Of a stretch of DNA of 64,000 nucleotides, positions 18,426 to 28,015 are shown piece after piece. The notes beneath the pieces are model-generated. The model saw only the letters and a program-made list of their open reading frames with translations. It ran no database searches and was not told where the DNA came from. Source of the stretch: Stutzerimonas stutzeri (GTDB lineage: Bacteria > Pseudomonadota > Gammaproteobacteria > Enterobacterales > Pasteurellaceae); assembly GCA_901420285.1 (NCBI GenBank), contig CABDVE010000001.1, forward strand, positions 806,001 through 870,000, given 5' to 3'. The position numbers and the translations under genes are program-made. The first letter of the stretch is position 1. Every line of letters begins with the position of its first letter.

Positions 18426-20483
18426 ATGAGAAAGCAGTATAATTTTCTCAATTCCAATCTCTTTTGGGTAATGTTCGCTATGGTAGGCTTTATTTGCCTA
18501 CCATCACTAGCGTTATATTACGGCATTTTTGATTCTACTTCGGATGAAATACTTGCAGCGATGGGGTGGTATCAGCCTAATCTTAGTTGGATGTGGTTTG
18601 GTTCACTCTTTCTTATCCCTGTATTTTCTGGTTTATGGAAAACGAAAGGTGTTATATCTCAAGGAAAAATTGAGTTTATTTTATCCTGTATTATTTTTGC
18701 GTTTGTTATGATTTCTGCGACAATCGCAAAAATAAGTTTAGGGTATTCTATTTTTATTCTTACTGTAGCGTTAATTGGTATTTCTACTAATGCGCTAGCT
18801 AAAATGAAGGTAATGCAAAGCGATAAATTTATTATCGGATCGTTAATTAGCATTATTCTGCTTATCTTCTTTTTTATTGTTTACCCAACGTTGGCAATTT
18901 TTATATCAATGTTCTATAAAGGTTCGGAATTTGTTCCGGGACAAGTCATTGATATAGTAAAACAACCTTATGTTATTAGAATTATTCTGAATTCTCTCTC
19001 TGTGGCTGGGACGATTGGGGTTCTCGCCACCGCATTCGGTTTAGTATTTGCGTTATATACAACAAGAATTGCTAAACGTAGTGCTGTAATAGGCAAAATA
19101 TTTTCTATATTACCTATCGTAACACCGCCATTTGTAGTGGGATTGGGTGTAACCTTAATGTTGGGACGATCCGGTTACATCACTCAATATTTAGTGGAAT
19201 ATTTAGGTTTTGATAGTAACTGGCTATATGGTTTCACCGGCATCGTGATTGCGCATACACTTGCGTTAACACCGATGTCTTTTATGATTTTGGAAGGCGC
19301 ATTAAAGTCAATTCATCCTTCAATTGAGGAGGCCTCTTATACATTAAGAGCAAATCGCTATCAAACCTTTTTCAACATTATTTTTCCATTACTGAAACCA
19401 GCTTTAGCAAATTCATTCTTGGTCGTTGCTATTCAGTCTATTGCCGACTTTAGTACACCATTGGTTTTAGGTGGAAGTTTTGACGTAATTTCATCACAAA
19501 TATACTTTTATATTGCGGGTTCTCAACTAGATTACGCTTCTGCTAGTACACTAGGGACAATCTTATTAATTTTCTCTTTAGGTATTTTCATTATCCAATA
19601 TTGGTGGATTGGTAACCGTTCTTACACAACGGTATCAGGGAAATCTTATCGTGGTGATGTACAAGAATTACCAACTACCATGAAATATACCATCACTTTT
19701 ATTCTAGGGTTTTGGGTAGTGTTTAACGTAATGCTTTACGGCAGTATTTTCTACGGTAGTTTCACTGTAAACTGGGGCGTAAACTATACGTTAACATTGA
19801 AAAACTATATAACCCTGTTTGGGCAAGGTTTCAGTGACGGAGCTTGGCCATCATTAATTCAAACGGTCATTTTTGCCGCAACAGCTGCACCTATTACCGC
19901 ATTATTTGGCTTATTAATTGCTTACATTACAGTACGTCGTGAATTTAAAGGTAAGAAGACACTAGAGTTTTTAACATTGCTTTGTTTTGCAGTGCCAGGG
20001 ACGGTAGCCGGTGTGTCTTATATTCTTGCGTTTAATGATGCGCCGATTTATATCACCGGTACCGGCTTAATCGTTATTCTGTCCATGGTGATGCGTAATA
20101 TGCCTATAGGAATGCGTGCAGCCATAGCAGGGTTAGGCCAATTAGATAAATCTCTGGACGAGGCCTCTCTTTCATTAAAAGGTAGTTCGTTTAAAACAAT
20201 CTGTTTTATTGTATTTCCATTGTTGAAACCGGCTTTGCTATCTGCTTTGGTAACAAGTTTTGTTCGTGCAATGACAACCGTGAGTGCTATTGTATTCTTA
20301 GTTACTGCCGATACCCGAGTCGCTACGTCTTATATCCTAAACCGCGTTGAAGATGGTGAATACGGTATTGCCATTGCGTACGGTTCTATCTTGATCGTGG
20401 TGATGATGGCGATTATTTTATTCTTCGACTGGATTGTCGGTGACACCCGCATTTCCCGTTCCAAAGCGAAAAAAATGAATTAA
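18426..20483 (+). CDS. afuB: AfuB-type fused ABC permease
   Basis: A 685-residue inner-membrane permease made of two fused binding-protein-dependent transport domains, so one chain supplies both pore halves. Two EAA loops are visible, ending in the same block: EEASYTLRANRYQTFF and DEASLSLKGSSFKTI, each followed by FPLLKPAL. There are roughly 12-14 hydrophobic segments, with several extra helices before the first domain (residues 1-155). Codon use is AT-richer than in afuC, notably in the first third. It sits between the afuA paralogues and afuC and presumably accepts both binding proteins. Confidence 0.87.
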   Translation: MRKQYNFLNSNLFWVMFAMVGFICLPSLALYYGIFDSTSDEILAAMGWYQPNLSWMWFGSLFLIPVFSGLWKTKGVISQGKIEFILSCIIFAFVMISATIAKISLGYSIFILTVALIGISTNALAKMKVMQSDKFIIGSLISIILLIFFFIVYPTLAIFISMFYKGSEFVPGQVIDIVKQPYVIRIILNSLSVAGTIGVLATAFGLVFALYTTRIAKRSAVIGKIFSILPIVTPPFVVGLGVTLMLGRSGYITQYLVEYLGFDSNWLYGFTGIVIAHTLALTPMSFMILEGALKSIHPSIEEASYTLRANRYQTFFNIIFPLLKPALANSFLVVAIQSIADFSTPLVLGGSFDVISSQIYFYIAGSQLDYASASTLGTILLIFSLGIFIIQYWWIGNRSYTTVSGKSYRGDVQELPTTMKYTITFILGFWVVFNVMLYGSIFYGSFTVNWGVNYTLTLKNYITLFGQGFSDGAWPSLIQTVIFAATAAPITALFGLLIAYITVRREFKGKKTLEFLTLLCFAVPGTVAGVSYILAFNDAPIYITGTGLIVILSMVMRNMPIGMRAAIAGLGQLDKSLDEASLSLKGSSFKTICFIVFPLLKPALLSALVTSFVRAMTTVSAIVFLVTADTRVATSYILNRVEDGEYGIAIAYGSILIVVMMAIILFFDWIVGDTRISRSKAKKMN

Positions 20484-20499
20484 GTTGTAGGTAAAAAAT

Positions 20500-21546
20500 A
20501 TGAGTAATGATTTCTTAGTATTAAAAAACGTCACTAAAGCTTTTGGTAAATCCGTGGTCATTGACGATTTGGATTTAAACATCAAACGCGGCACTATGGT
20601 TACCTTGCTTGGTCCGTCCGGCTGCGGTAAAACTACAGTTTTGCGTTTAGTGGCAGGCTTGGAAAGCCCGACTTCCGGTCAAATTTTCATTGATGGCGAA
20701 GATGTCACCAAATCTTCCATTCAAAACCGCGATATTTGTATCGTGTTCCAATCTTATGCACTGTTTCCGCATATGAGTATCGGCGATAATGTAGGCTACG
20801 GCTTGCGTATGCAAAACGTGAGCAAGGAAGAGCGTAAACAACGGGTGAAAGAAGCCTTGGAATTGGTAGATTTAGCCGGATTTGAAGATCGTTATGTGGA
20901 CCAAATTTCCGGCGGTCAGCAACAACGCGTCGCACTAGCTCGCGCACTCGTGTTAAAACCGAAAGTGTTACTGTTCGATGAACCATTGAGTAATTTGGAT
21001 GCCAATTTACGTCGTGCCATGCGGGAAAAAATCCGTGAGCTGCAACAAAGCCTAGGTATCACCTCCCTTTATGTCACCCATGACCAAACCGAGGCCTTTG
21101 CGGTATCGGATGAAGTCATCGTGATGAATAAAGGCAAAATTATGCAAAAAGCACCGGCAAAAGAGCTTTATTTACGTCCGAACTCTTTGTTCTTAGCCAA
21201 TTTTATGGGGGAATCCAGTATTTTTGACGGCGAATTGGCAAACGGTACGGTGAATATTCATGGCTACTGTATTCCGCTTTCCGATGCGGCACAATTTAGT
21301 TTACCGGATGGTCCATGCCTTGTAGGTATTCGGCCGGAAGCAATTTTTCTTGCCGCGGAAGGTAGCGAAGCGCAACATTGTGAGATTAAAAGCGCAGTCT
21401 ATATGGGCAATCACTGGGAAGTGATAGCATCTTGGGCGGGTAAGGATTTATTGGTAAATTGCAAACCGGAAGATTTTAATGCGAATTTAAAACAGGCTTA
21501 TGTGAATTTATCCGAACACGGTATTTTCTTATTGAAGAAAGAATAA
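20500..21546 (+). CDS. afuC: AfuC-type ABC transporter ATPase
   Basis: The ATP-hydrolysing subunit of the afu importer has 348 residues. Walker [10 protein letters not shown] is at 38-46, followed by the Q-loop [11 protein letters not shown], the signature [14 protein letters not shown], Walker [13 protein letters not shown] and the H-loop VTHDQTEAF. The C-terminal TOBE-like domain (about 240-348) is typical of the MalK/FbpC group. The older annotation as ferric transporter FbpC is possible on sequence alone. Linkage to AfuA, AfuB and a CRP site favours sugar phosphates. It ends the operon at a clear terminator. Confidence 0.88.
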   Translation: MSNDFLVLKNVTKAFGKSVVIDDLDLNIKRGTMVTLLGPSGCGKTTVLRLVAGLESPTSGQIFIDGEDVTKSSIQNRDICIVFQSYALFPHMSIGDNVGYGLRMQNVSKEERKQRVKEALELVDLAGFEDRYVDQISGGQQQRVALARALVLKPKVLLFDEPLSNLDANLRRAMREKIRELQQSLGITSLYVTHDQTEAFAVSDEVIVMNKGKIMQKAPAKELYLRPNSLFLANFMGESSIFDGELANGTVNIHGYCIPLSDAAQFSLPDGPCLVGIRPEAIFLAAEGSEAQHCEIKSAVYMGNHWEVIASWAGKDLLVNCKPEDFNANLKQAYVNLSEHGIFLLKKE

Positions 21547-21553
21547 TAACCAC

Positions 21554-21582
21554 AAGGCGCATAATTATGCGCCTTCTTTTTT
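21554..21582 (+). terminator. Terminator of the afu operon
   Basis: A perfect palindrome (aaggcgcataattatgcgcctt, 21554-21575, cut here only by its centre) is followed by CTTTTTT. It lies directly after the afuC stop. Confidence 0.88.
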
Positions 21583-21686
21583 CGGTAATTTTCGGTAATA
21601 TTGATTTGAGAAACGCCATGTTGTTATAAAATGAACATTCAGCGATTTCTCTTATTATTCTTTCTAAATCAGAGAGGTGCGCTTTC

Positions 21687-21700
21687 AGCACCGCATTGAA
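21687..21700. repeat. Single repeat copy in the afuC-menH gap
   Basis: agcaccgcattgaa is a lone copy of the window-wide 10-mer without a pairing partner nearby. Apart from this and the two terminators, I see nothing in 21583-21815. Confidence 0.7.
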
Positions 21701-21815
21701 GCCACTAAAATTCATATCATCGTATCAAACAGATTTTATTGTAGCTTGCGTGGTGCACTGGCGCATAAAGTCTTCATTCATACACTTCATGTGAAAAATA
21801 AAAGCATTTCATCAA

Positions 21816-21841
21816 TAAAAATGGGCGAAAGCCCATGTGTT
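21816..21841 (-). terminator. Terminator of the men genes
   Basis: The hairpin atgggc-gaaa-gcccat (21821-21836) has T-runs on both strands. On the minus strand it follows the menH stop at once and is trailed by TTTTTATT. Confidence 0.75.
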
Positions 21842-21844
21842 TTT

Positions 21845-22588
21845 CTAAGTTTGAGCAATTTTTAAAATTAATTTTTCGAGCGCTTTAGTAAAAAATTCTG
21901 GATTTTCCGCGTGGGCATTGTGACCGGCTTGGGGAATTGTGGTGAGATTGAGCTGCAGATTTCGCGCCAGTTTTTGGAATTTTCGATCATGTTCACCGCA
22001 AAAATAAAAAAATGTTTCTGCGTTTGATTGTACTTCCAGACTGAAATCCGCCTGTTTGGCTAGGCTGGTGGCAAGTAGCATGTTGCCGATATTAGCACCG
22101 CATTGGGCTTGTCGTTTTTGAATTAAGGCGGTTCTATCAGCTTCGGTTAAATGGGCGAAAACCGGCTGCCGGTACCAATCATCCAATACGCTTTCGGGCG
22201 CTTCATTGCCAAATCGTTTGGCCCAGTATTTGTCATGGCATAAACGCGCTTGCCTTTCTTGTTCTGTTTTCAAGCCAAAATTGGCGCCTTCTAAAATCAC
22301 TGCTCGCAGCTTGCCCTTGTCTGCTTTCGATTGTAACGCATAATGTAATGCCAGTCGTCCACCTAAGGAATAGCCGACGAGAACGTAAGGTTCGTTTAGC
22401 ACCGCATTAGAAATTTGTTTGGCAAGGTATTGCGTGGCTTCGTCAAAATCCGTTACTTCGATTTCTTGCGCCACGCCGTGAAAAGGTAAATCTAATGCAA
22501 TGCAACGAAATTGCGTGAGATTTTTGATGATGTTTTGCCAGTCCGATGCGGTGCCGAGCAGGCCGTGTAGGAAAATAACGTTGAGCAT
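21845..22588 (-). CDS. menH: SHCHC synthase MenH
   Basis: MenH removes pyruvate from SEPHCHC to give SHCHC in menaquinone synthesis. It is a 247-residue alpha/beta hydrolase. The oxyanion region is FLHGLLG, the nucleophile elbow GYSLGGR contains Ser74, the acid is Asp201 (CGEHDRKF), and the base is His223 (AGHNAH). All fit MenH, not a generic esterase. Two repeat copies fall inside the gene and encode QCGAN (22095-22104) and SNAVLNE (22399-22408). It is the last gene of the menF-menD-menH set, 54 bases after menD. Confidence 0.92.
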   Translation of the reverse strand: MLNVIFLHGLLGTASDWQNIIKNLTQFRCIALDLPFHGVAQEIEVTDFDEATQYLAKQISNAVLNEPYVLVGYSLGGRLALHYALQSKADKGKLRAVILEGANFGLKTEQERQARLCHDKYWAKRFGNEAPESVLDDWYRQPVFAHLTEADRTALIQKRQAQCGANIGNMLLATSLAKQADFSLEVQSNAETFFYFCGEHDRKFQKLARNLQLNLTTIPQAGHNAHAENPEFFTKALEKLILKIAQT

Positions 22589-22642
22589 AAAATAAAGGGC
22601 GCATCGCGATGAGAATCGTTAATGGCGCCCGTACCCTTATTT

Positions 22643-24349
22643 TTATTCGCCGATGACGGCGTGACTGATTTGTTCGATTAAATGCTTGTAAGTGTTGCTG
22701 CCATCGCTCGGATTGGTTTTGATTTCGATTAACGTGGTTTTACGGCGCGCGTAGGCTTGTTTCAACACGCTAGTTAAATCCGCCCAAGTGTAAGGATGGG
22801 CATATTTTATGTCGAACATGGCCGCGATCTGTGAAAAATCGCCGTTGTGCGGTAAGCGATAGAATCGATCTTTCACTTCTTCGTCTACCGGCAACATATC
22901 GAAAATTGCTCCGCCATTATTGTTGATTACAAAAATAATCGTTGGTTGAGTGACGTTTTTGAACAATGCCAAAGAGTTGAGATCGTAAAGCGTAGACGTA
23001 TCACCAATCATTGCAACGACCGGTTGTTCGGAGCCGACAGCGATGCCGGCAGCAGTCGCCAATAAGCCGTCGATACCGCTGGCGCCGCGATTAGTATAAA
23101 TCGGGTAGCCTTCCGGCAATTTGGTCAGTGCATCGACCAAGCGCACGAATAAACTGTTACCGAGAAATAAAATGCCGTTATAAGGCAACACGCGTTCAAT
23201 ATGATGCGCAAGGGAGGCTTCGTTTAAATTGCCACCGACTTGCTGTTCAATAAAACCAGCACAGAATTTGGACAGCGCAAGCGGTTCCAATAACCAAGGT
23301 TTTTGGCGAAGCGGCGGATGGGCGCGCAACCAGTGATGTGCTTTGGCGTTAAAGCGAGTTTGTGCATGATGGTACGGATCTAGCGCATTGTCGCTTTGTT
23401 CCACTAGCCAAAATTCCCCGTTGAAAGCTTGCAGGAATTGATTTATTCGTTTACTGATAAAGTGCGATCCGAACTGAATCACAATATCCGCCTGCAATAA
23501 TTTTTCGCGTACGGTTTGGTTCGCCAGCCAAATATCGGCGTAAGGCATCATAGGCTCTACACCGGATTGAATATCGGTGAGCAACACCCAACCCATTGCG
23601 GTCGCCCAGGCGTTGATGCCCATGGCTTGTTCGGTTGGCAGCCGTCCGGCCACAATCACACCGCGTTTGGTGCGCCAATGATCCCAATTTTCGTGTGGAA
23701 TCACTTCTTGTTGCAATACTTCGTGTTTCACCCAAGGTTTGTTTTGCGGCAGCCAACGGTGTAACGATTGCAACCAAGGATGGCGATCCACCGCACTTTC
23801 GTCAGTATCGTAAAGCGGTTCGGCAAAAGGCACGTTGATATGAATGACGCCGTGTCGTTGTTTTTGTCGGAATGCGGCTTGTTCAATATAAGAAACCAAC
23901 CATTGGGCGGAATAGTCAGCGTTTGGTTTAGGCAAGTTTACGTTGGCGACGGGATAATCGCCGAACATATTTTGTTGCAAGATGGCCTGATTGGCACCAC
24001 ATTCCCATAGTTCGGGCGGACGATCTGCGGTGAGTACTACCAGATCGACACCGCTTTGGCGGGCTTCAACAATGGCCGGATAAAGATTGGCGGCGGCGGT
24101 ACCGGATGTGACAATGACGGCGACCGGCGCTTGTACGGATTTGGCAATGCCGAGCGCAAAAAAGCCTAAGCCGCGTTCGTCAAAATGGCTATAGCAAGTG
24201 GCGCGACCGGCATTTTGTAAGCGCACCGCTTCTAAGGTTAATGGGGTGGAACGCGAACCGGGTGCGATGCAGAAGTGAGTAACCCTTTGGCGTACCAAAG
24301 TTTCTAAGATCACTTTCGACCAACAACGATTAAACACGCTTACAGACAT
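22643..24349 (-). CDS. menD: SEPHCHC synthase MenD
   Basis: MenD is a thiamine-diphosphate enzyme that joins 2-oxoglutarate and isochorismate to SEPHCHC, the first committed step of menaquinone synthesis. The 568-residue protein starts MSVSVFNRCWSKVILETLV. It shows the family block CIAPGSRSTPLTLEA, the ThDP-contacting region TSGTAAANLYPAIVEA, and the cofactor-binding GDTSTLYDLNSLAL...NNNGGAIFDMLP, a GDX25-30N motif. Its ribosome site is gagaaaaagaa. It lies between menF (127 bases upstream) and menH. Menaquinone supports anaerobic respiration, which fits the FNR-controlled grcA elsewhere in the window. Confidence 0.96.
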   Translation of the reverse strand: MSVSVFNRCWSKVILETLVRQRVTHFCIAPGSRSTPLTLEAVRLQNAGRATCYSHFDERGLGFFALGIAKSVQAPVAVIVTSGTAAANLYPAIVEARQSGVDLVVLTADRPPELWECGANQAILQQNMFGDYPVANVNLPKPNADYSAQWLVSYIEQAAFRQKQRHGVIHINVPFAEPLYDTDESAVDRHPWLQSLHRWLPQNKPWVKHEVLQQEVIPHENWDHWRTKRGVIVAGRLPTEQAMGINAWATAMGWVLLTDIQSGVEPMMPYADIWLANQTVREKLLQADIVIQFGSHFISKRINQFLQAFNGEFWLVEQSDNALDPYHHAQTRFNAKAHHWLRAHPPLRQKPWLLEPLALSKFCAGFIEQQVGGNLNEASLAHHIERVLPYNGILFLGNSLFVRLVDALTKLPEGYPIYTNRGASGIDGLLATAAGIAVGSEQPVVAMIGDTSTLYDLNSLALFKNVTQPTIIFVINNNGGAIFDMLPVDEEVKDRFYRLPHNGDFSQIAAMFDIKYAHPYTWADLTSVLKQAYARRKTTLIEIKTNPSDGSNTYKHLIEQISHAVIGE

Positions 24350-24425
24350 TTCTTTTTCTCCGTTATTCTTAGTATTCTTCGCTCCTTTCGTTTACGCGGG
24401 ATGCCGCCGAAGGCCGAGGGAAAAT

Positions 24426-24456
24426 TTCCTCCGCTCTTTGCCCACCAGCGGAGGAA
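24426..24456. other. Stem-loop between menF and menD
   Basis: A 10-bp stem (ttcctccgct / agcggaggaa) has an 11-base loop. On the minus strand it is followed by ATTTTCCC, which is a weak T-run. It may reduce or partly end transcription between menF and menD. Confidence 0.5.
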
Positions 24457-24476
24457 GATAAGGAAATAATATATTA

Positions 24477-25745
24477 TTAATTTTTAGCAAACAAAGAGAT
24501 TAATCCTGCAGCCTTACGTTCGATTTCTTGCCATTCTTCCAACGGTTGTGAACCTTCTACAATACCGGCACCGGCAAACACACGAATGCGGTGCGATTCA
24601 ACGAAGGCGGAACGAATCGCCACGCAAAATTCCGCATCAGTTTTGCTCATTACGCCGAAAGTACCGGCGTACCAACCGCGCTCGAAGGTTTCGATTTTCG
24701 ATAAAATCATTTTGGCTTGTTGCTGTGGCAAACCGGATACCGCTGCCGTGGGATGAATCGCATTGAGTAGAGCGGCATCTTGGTAATGGGCGGCTAAGTT
24801 GGCACGAATTTTACGCAGCAAATGTTGTACTTTGCGCAGCGGTTTGAGTTCCAGCTCGCCGACCTCAAAGGTTTCCGTTAGATCGCGCAGATTCTGTGCA
24901 ATATCTTGTACCACCAACCAATTTTCATTGCGATTTTTTTCATCGCGCAGCAACCAATCTGCTTGTCGTTGATTTTCTTGCGGATCATCGCTAACCGGTG
25001 CGGTGCCGGCCAACGCTTCCGTTAAAAATAAGTTGTATTCCCGCACAAATAGGCGTTCCGGCGTTGAGCCGACGAACTGAGAATTTGGATTTTCTGCCCA
25101 TAAAAAATGATAGCAGCCTTGATTGTATTTTTCGCTTTCCCCTAAAAAATCGTAGGCATTGATTGATTGTTTTAAGTGTAGCCGGGTTTCGTTTGCTAGC
25201 ACGAGTTTGCTGAGCTTGCCTTGTCTGATTTCAAATAGCGCTTGATTAACCCAATCGCACCAAGTTTGGCGGTCGGCGCGTCGTTCTGTGCGTAACGGGA
25301 TTTGTTTGGGTAATGGGCTAAGCGGTGTTGTGTTCGACAGTGTTTTTAGCGCCGCCAATGCGGTGCTCGCCGAGTCTGCGCCTTCAACAAAACAATTCAA
25401 TGCGGTGCTGTTTTCACTTTGCAGCAGTAAAAACTGCGGTAAAACAAATTGTCCGTAACCTTGAAATTGCAAGCCGCCGACTAAAGGATAATCGCATTGT
25501 TCGATAAATTCTTGTGCAGCGTCTAAATCGGAAAATGTGCGAACCTTGCCCGACGCGGCAAGAATTTTCGTTTTATCGCGAAAATTCAAATAAAATTGCG
25601 GATAAGCTGTTTGCGATTTTAACCAGGCTAACAAATCGACATTGTTGATTTTTACTTGAAAACACACAAGAACAGTTTGTTTTTGCTGCAAATAATCTGT
25701 AATTTGCTCACTGAGTCGTTTTGTGGCTTGCTTTAAATTGCCCAT
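24477..25745 (-). CDS. menF: Isochorismate synthase MenF
   Basis: MenF isomerises chorismate to isochorismate, opening menaquinone synthesis. It is a 422-residue member of the chorismate-binding family. The C-terminal catalytic half shows LFLTEALAGTAP, DEKNRNENWLVVQDI, HPTAAVSGLP, FERGWYAGTFG and the GIVEGSQPLEEWQE metal-binding end. The N-terminal third is variable, as is usual. Three copies of the 10-mer repeat lie in this gene (24585, 25357, 25399). Two of them encode the tetrapeptide STAL only 42 bases apart in the variable region (ENSTALN and ASTALAA). It is the first gene of the men set. Confidence 0.93.
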   Translation of the reverse strand: MGNLKQATKRLSEQITDYLQQKQTVLVCFQVKINNVDLLAWLKSQTAYPQFYLNFRDKTKILAASGKVRTFSDLDAAQEFIEQCDYPLVGGLQFQGYGQFVLPQFLLLQSENSTALNCFVEGADSASTALAALKTLSNTTPLSPLPKQIPLRTERRADRQTWCDWVNQALFEIRQGKLSKLVLANETRLHLKQSINAYDFLGESEKYNQGCYHFLWAENPNSQFVGSTPERLFVREYNLFLTEALAGTAPVSDDPQENQRQADWLLRDEKNRNENWLVVQDIAQNLRDLTETFEVGELELKPLRKVQHLLRKIRANLAAHYQDAALLNAIHPTAAVSGLPQQQAKMILSKIETFERGWYAGTFGVMSKTDAEFCVAIRSAFVESHRIRVFAGAGIVEGSQPLEEWQEIERKAAGLISLFAKN

Positions 25746-25896
25746 TGTAAATTATTTTTAATACACAAAAATTAGCCCGTATTCTACCGTACTTTGCGAG
25801 TGACAAAAAATTTTTTTACAAAATCTTTTCAAGGTTAAAAATTCAGCGTAAATTAGCGAACATTTCTCATTTAAAATAACAAAAAAGGACACAACC

Positions 25897-27111
25897 ATGC
25901 GATTATTTCCTAAATCCGACAAGCTAGAACACGTCTGTTACGACATTCGCGGGCCGGTGCATAAAGAAGCGTTACGTTTGGAAGAGGAGGGCAATAAAAT
26001 TTTAAAACTTAATATCGGCAATCCTGCACCTTTCGGCTTTGAAGCGCCCGATGAAATTTTGGTGGATGTGATTCGCAATTTGCCGTCGGCGCAAGGTTAT
26101 TGCGATTCCAAAGGGTTATATTCGGCGCGTAAAGCGATTGTGCAATATTACCAATCTAAAGGCATTCAGGGGGCAACAGTAAACGACGTGTATATCGGCA
26201 ACGGCGTATCCGAATTGATTACCATGTCCATGCAGGCGTTGCTTAATGAAGGCGATGAAGTGCTGGTACCGATGCCGGATTATCCGTTGTGGACGGCAGC
26301 GGTGACGCTTGCCGGCGGGAAAGCGGTACATTATTTGTGCGATGAAGACGCTGATTGGTTTCCGGCAATTGACGATATTAAAGCTAAAGTCAACCCGAAA
26401 ACTAAAGCAATTGTGGTGATCAATCCGAATAACCCGACGGGCGCGGTGTATAGTAAAGAATTGTTGGAACAAATCGTGGAAGTGGCGCGAGAAAATAATC
26501 TGATTATTTTCGCCGATGAAATTTACGACAAAATTTTATATGACGGTGCCGTGCATCATCATATTGCAGCGTTGGCACCGGATCTTTTAACGGTAACCTT
26601 AAACGGGTTATCAAAAGCTTATCGAGTCGCCGGTTTCCGTCAAGGTTGGATGATTTTAAATGGCCCGAAACAGCATGCCAAAGGTTACATTGAGGGCTTG
26701 GATATGCTGGCTTCAATGCGGTTGTGTGCAACGGTACCGATGCAACATGCGATTCAAACCGCACTGGGTGGCTATCAAAGCATTAACGAATTTATTTTAC
26801 CGGGCGGACGTTTGCTTGAACAGCGTAATCGGGCTTATGAGCTCATTACGCAAATTTCCGGTGTGAGTTGCGTGAAGCCGAAGGGCGCAATGTATATGTT
26901 TCCGAAACTTGACATCAAGAAATTCAATATTCACAGCGATGAAAAAATGGTGTTGGATTTGCTACGTCAAGAAAAAGTATTGTTGGTGCACGGCAAAGGT
27001 TTTAACTGGCACTCACCGGATCACTTCCGTGTAGTGACGTTACCTTATGTAAATCAATTGGAAGAAGCCATTGGAAAACTAGCCCGCTTCCTCGAAAATT
27101 ATCGCCAGTAA
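25897..27111 (+). CDS. alaA: Alanine-synthesising transaminase AlaA
   Basis: A 404-residue PLP-dependent class I aminotransferase that makes alanine from pyruvate and glutamate in E. coli (AlaA/YfbQ). The N-terminal block (DKLEHVCYDIRGPVHKEA) and length are diagnostic for this subgroup. The PLP lysine is Lys240 in LSKAYRVAGFRQGW. NPNNPTGAVYS, FADEIYDKILYDG and FRVVTLPY supply the other cofactor and carboxylate contacts. It is transcribed divergently from menF and has an aaaaagga ribosome site. It is monocistronic. Confidence 0.93.
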   Translation: MRLFPKSDKLEHVCYDIRGPVHKEALRLEEEGNKILKLNIGNPAPFGFEAPDEILVDVIRNLPSAQGYCDSKGLYSARKAIVQYYQSKGIQGATVNDVYIGNGVSELITMSMQALLNEGDEVLVPMPDYPLWTAAVTLAGGKAVHYLCDEDADWFPAIDDIKAKVNPKTKAIVVINPNNPTGAVYSKELLEQIVEVARENNLIIFADEIYDKILYDGAVHHHIAALAPDLLTVTLNGLSKAYRVAGFRQGWMILNGPKQHAKGYIEGLDMLASMRLCATVPMQHAIQTALGGYQSINEFILPGGRLLEQRNRAYELITQISGVSCVKPKGAMYMFPKLDIKKFNIHSDEKMVLDLLRQEKVLLVHGKGFNWHSPDHFRVVTLPYVNQLEEAIGKLARFLENYRQ

Positions 27112-27334
27112 TAACGTTGTCTACGATTGCCGCGGGCGTAAAAAAGAAAAGGAATGCCGAGTAAATCCATAAAGATTAAAAGTTTTTTTGCGCTATCGCG
27201 GTTCGTTATAAATCTCTCAATTTACAATTTTTAAACTTGGCCTACAGTTTTCTTGCTAAAAATTTGTGCGGCAAATTTCAGCAAAAACTGCTATACTTCT
27301 GACGTTTTTAACTCAATAAAACAAAGGAAAAACA
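27112..27334. other. alaA-ppa intergenic region with ppa promoter
   Basis: The region has an extended -10 box (TGCTATACT, 27289-27297) about 38 bases before ppa. No clear -35 element, hairpin or small gene was found in the rest. Confidence 0.45.
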
Positions 27335-27865
27335 ATGGCTGATTTTAATCAAATTTTAACGCCGGGCGATGTGGATGCCGGTATTATCAATGTGGTGAAC
27401 GAAATTCCGCAAGGCAGTTGCCACAAAATTGAATGGAATCGTAAGGTCGCGGCGTTCCAATTAGACCGCGTCGAACCGGCGATTTTCGCTAAACCGACCA
27501 ATTACGGTTTTATTCCGCAAACTTTAGACGAAGACGGTGATGAGTTAGACGTTTTGTTATTAACTCGTCAACCGCTTGCCACCGGTGTTTTTCTTGAAGC
27601 GAAAGTGATTGGCGTAATGAAATTCGTAGATGATGGTGAAGTGGACGATAAAATCGTCTGTGTACCGGCGGATGATCGCGATACCGGCAATGCGTATAAC
27701 AGTCTTTCCGATGTGCCTGCGCAGTTAATCAAACAAATCGAATTCCACTTCAATAACTACAAAGCTTTGAAAAAGCCCGGTTCGACCAAAGTCACTCATT
27801 GGGGCGATGTGGAAGAAGCTAAAAAGGTCATTCGGGAATCAATTAAACGTTGGGACGAACGTTAA
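27335..27865 (+). CDS. ppa: Inorganic pyrophosphatase
   Basis: Ppa hydrolyses pyrophosphate to two phosphates, pulling biosynthetic reactions forward; it is a soluble hexamer. The 176-residue length equals E. coli Ppa. The metal-binding signature DEDGDELD (Asp65, Asp67, Asp72) is intact, and KIEWNRK, FAKPTNYGFIP and CVPADDRD complete the active site. The start has a caaaggaaaa ribosome site. It is monocistronic with its own promoter and terminator. Confidence 0.97.
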   Translation: MADFNQILTPGDVDAGIINVVNEIPQGSCHKIEWNRKVAAFQLDRVEPAIFAKPTNYGFIPQTLDEDGDELDVLLLTRQPLATGVFLEAKVIGVMKFVDDGEVDDKIVCVPADDRDTGNAYNSLSDVPAQLIKQIEFHFNNYKALKKPGSTKVTHWGDVEEAKKVIRESIKRWDER

Positions 27866-27883
27866 TTCCATGTATTCCAAAAG

Positions 27884-27909
27884 AAAGGCATCCATTGGAT
27901 GCCTTTTTT
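27884..27909 (+). terminator. Terminator of ppa
   Basis: The 10-bp stem aaaggcatcc / ggatgccttt with a 3-base loop runs into six T residues, about 20 bases after the stop codon. Confidence 0.87.
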
Positions 27910-27973
27910 GTTTCCTAGGTAAGGCACGAATAACGTACAGTAAAAGTAGAGAATTTTTTGGTGGGTAAAATAG

Positions 27974-27982
27974 TGCTATAAT
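27974..27982 (+). promoter_or_regulatory. Extended -10 promoter of galE
   Basis: TGCTATAAT is a consensus extended -10 element about 33 bases before the galE start. The -35 region is a run of T residues. Confidence 0.55.
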
Positions 27983-28015
27983 TTGCCCATTAATCGAACA
28001 ATAAAGGAGCATTAA

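Noticed and set aside
16212-21546. afu genes as a ferric iron transporter (fbpABC-like)
   Set aside because: The ligand residues of copy 1 match hexose-phosphate AfuA, tyrosines typical of ferric-binding proteins were not evident, and a CRP site but no Fur box precedes the operon.
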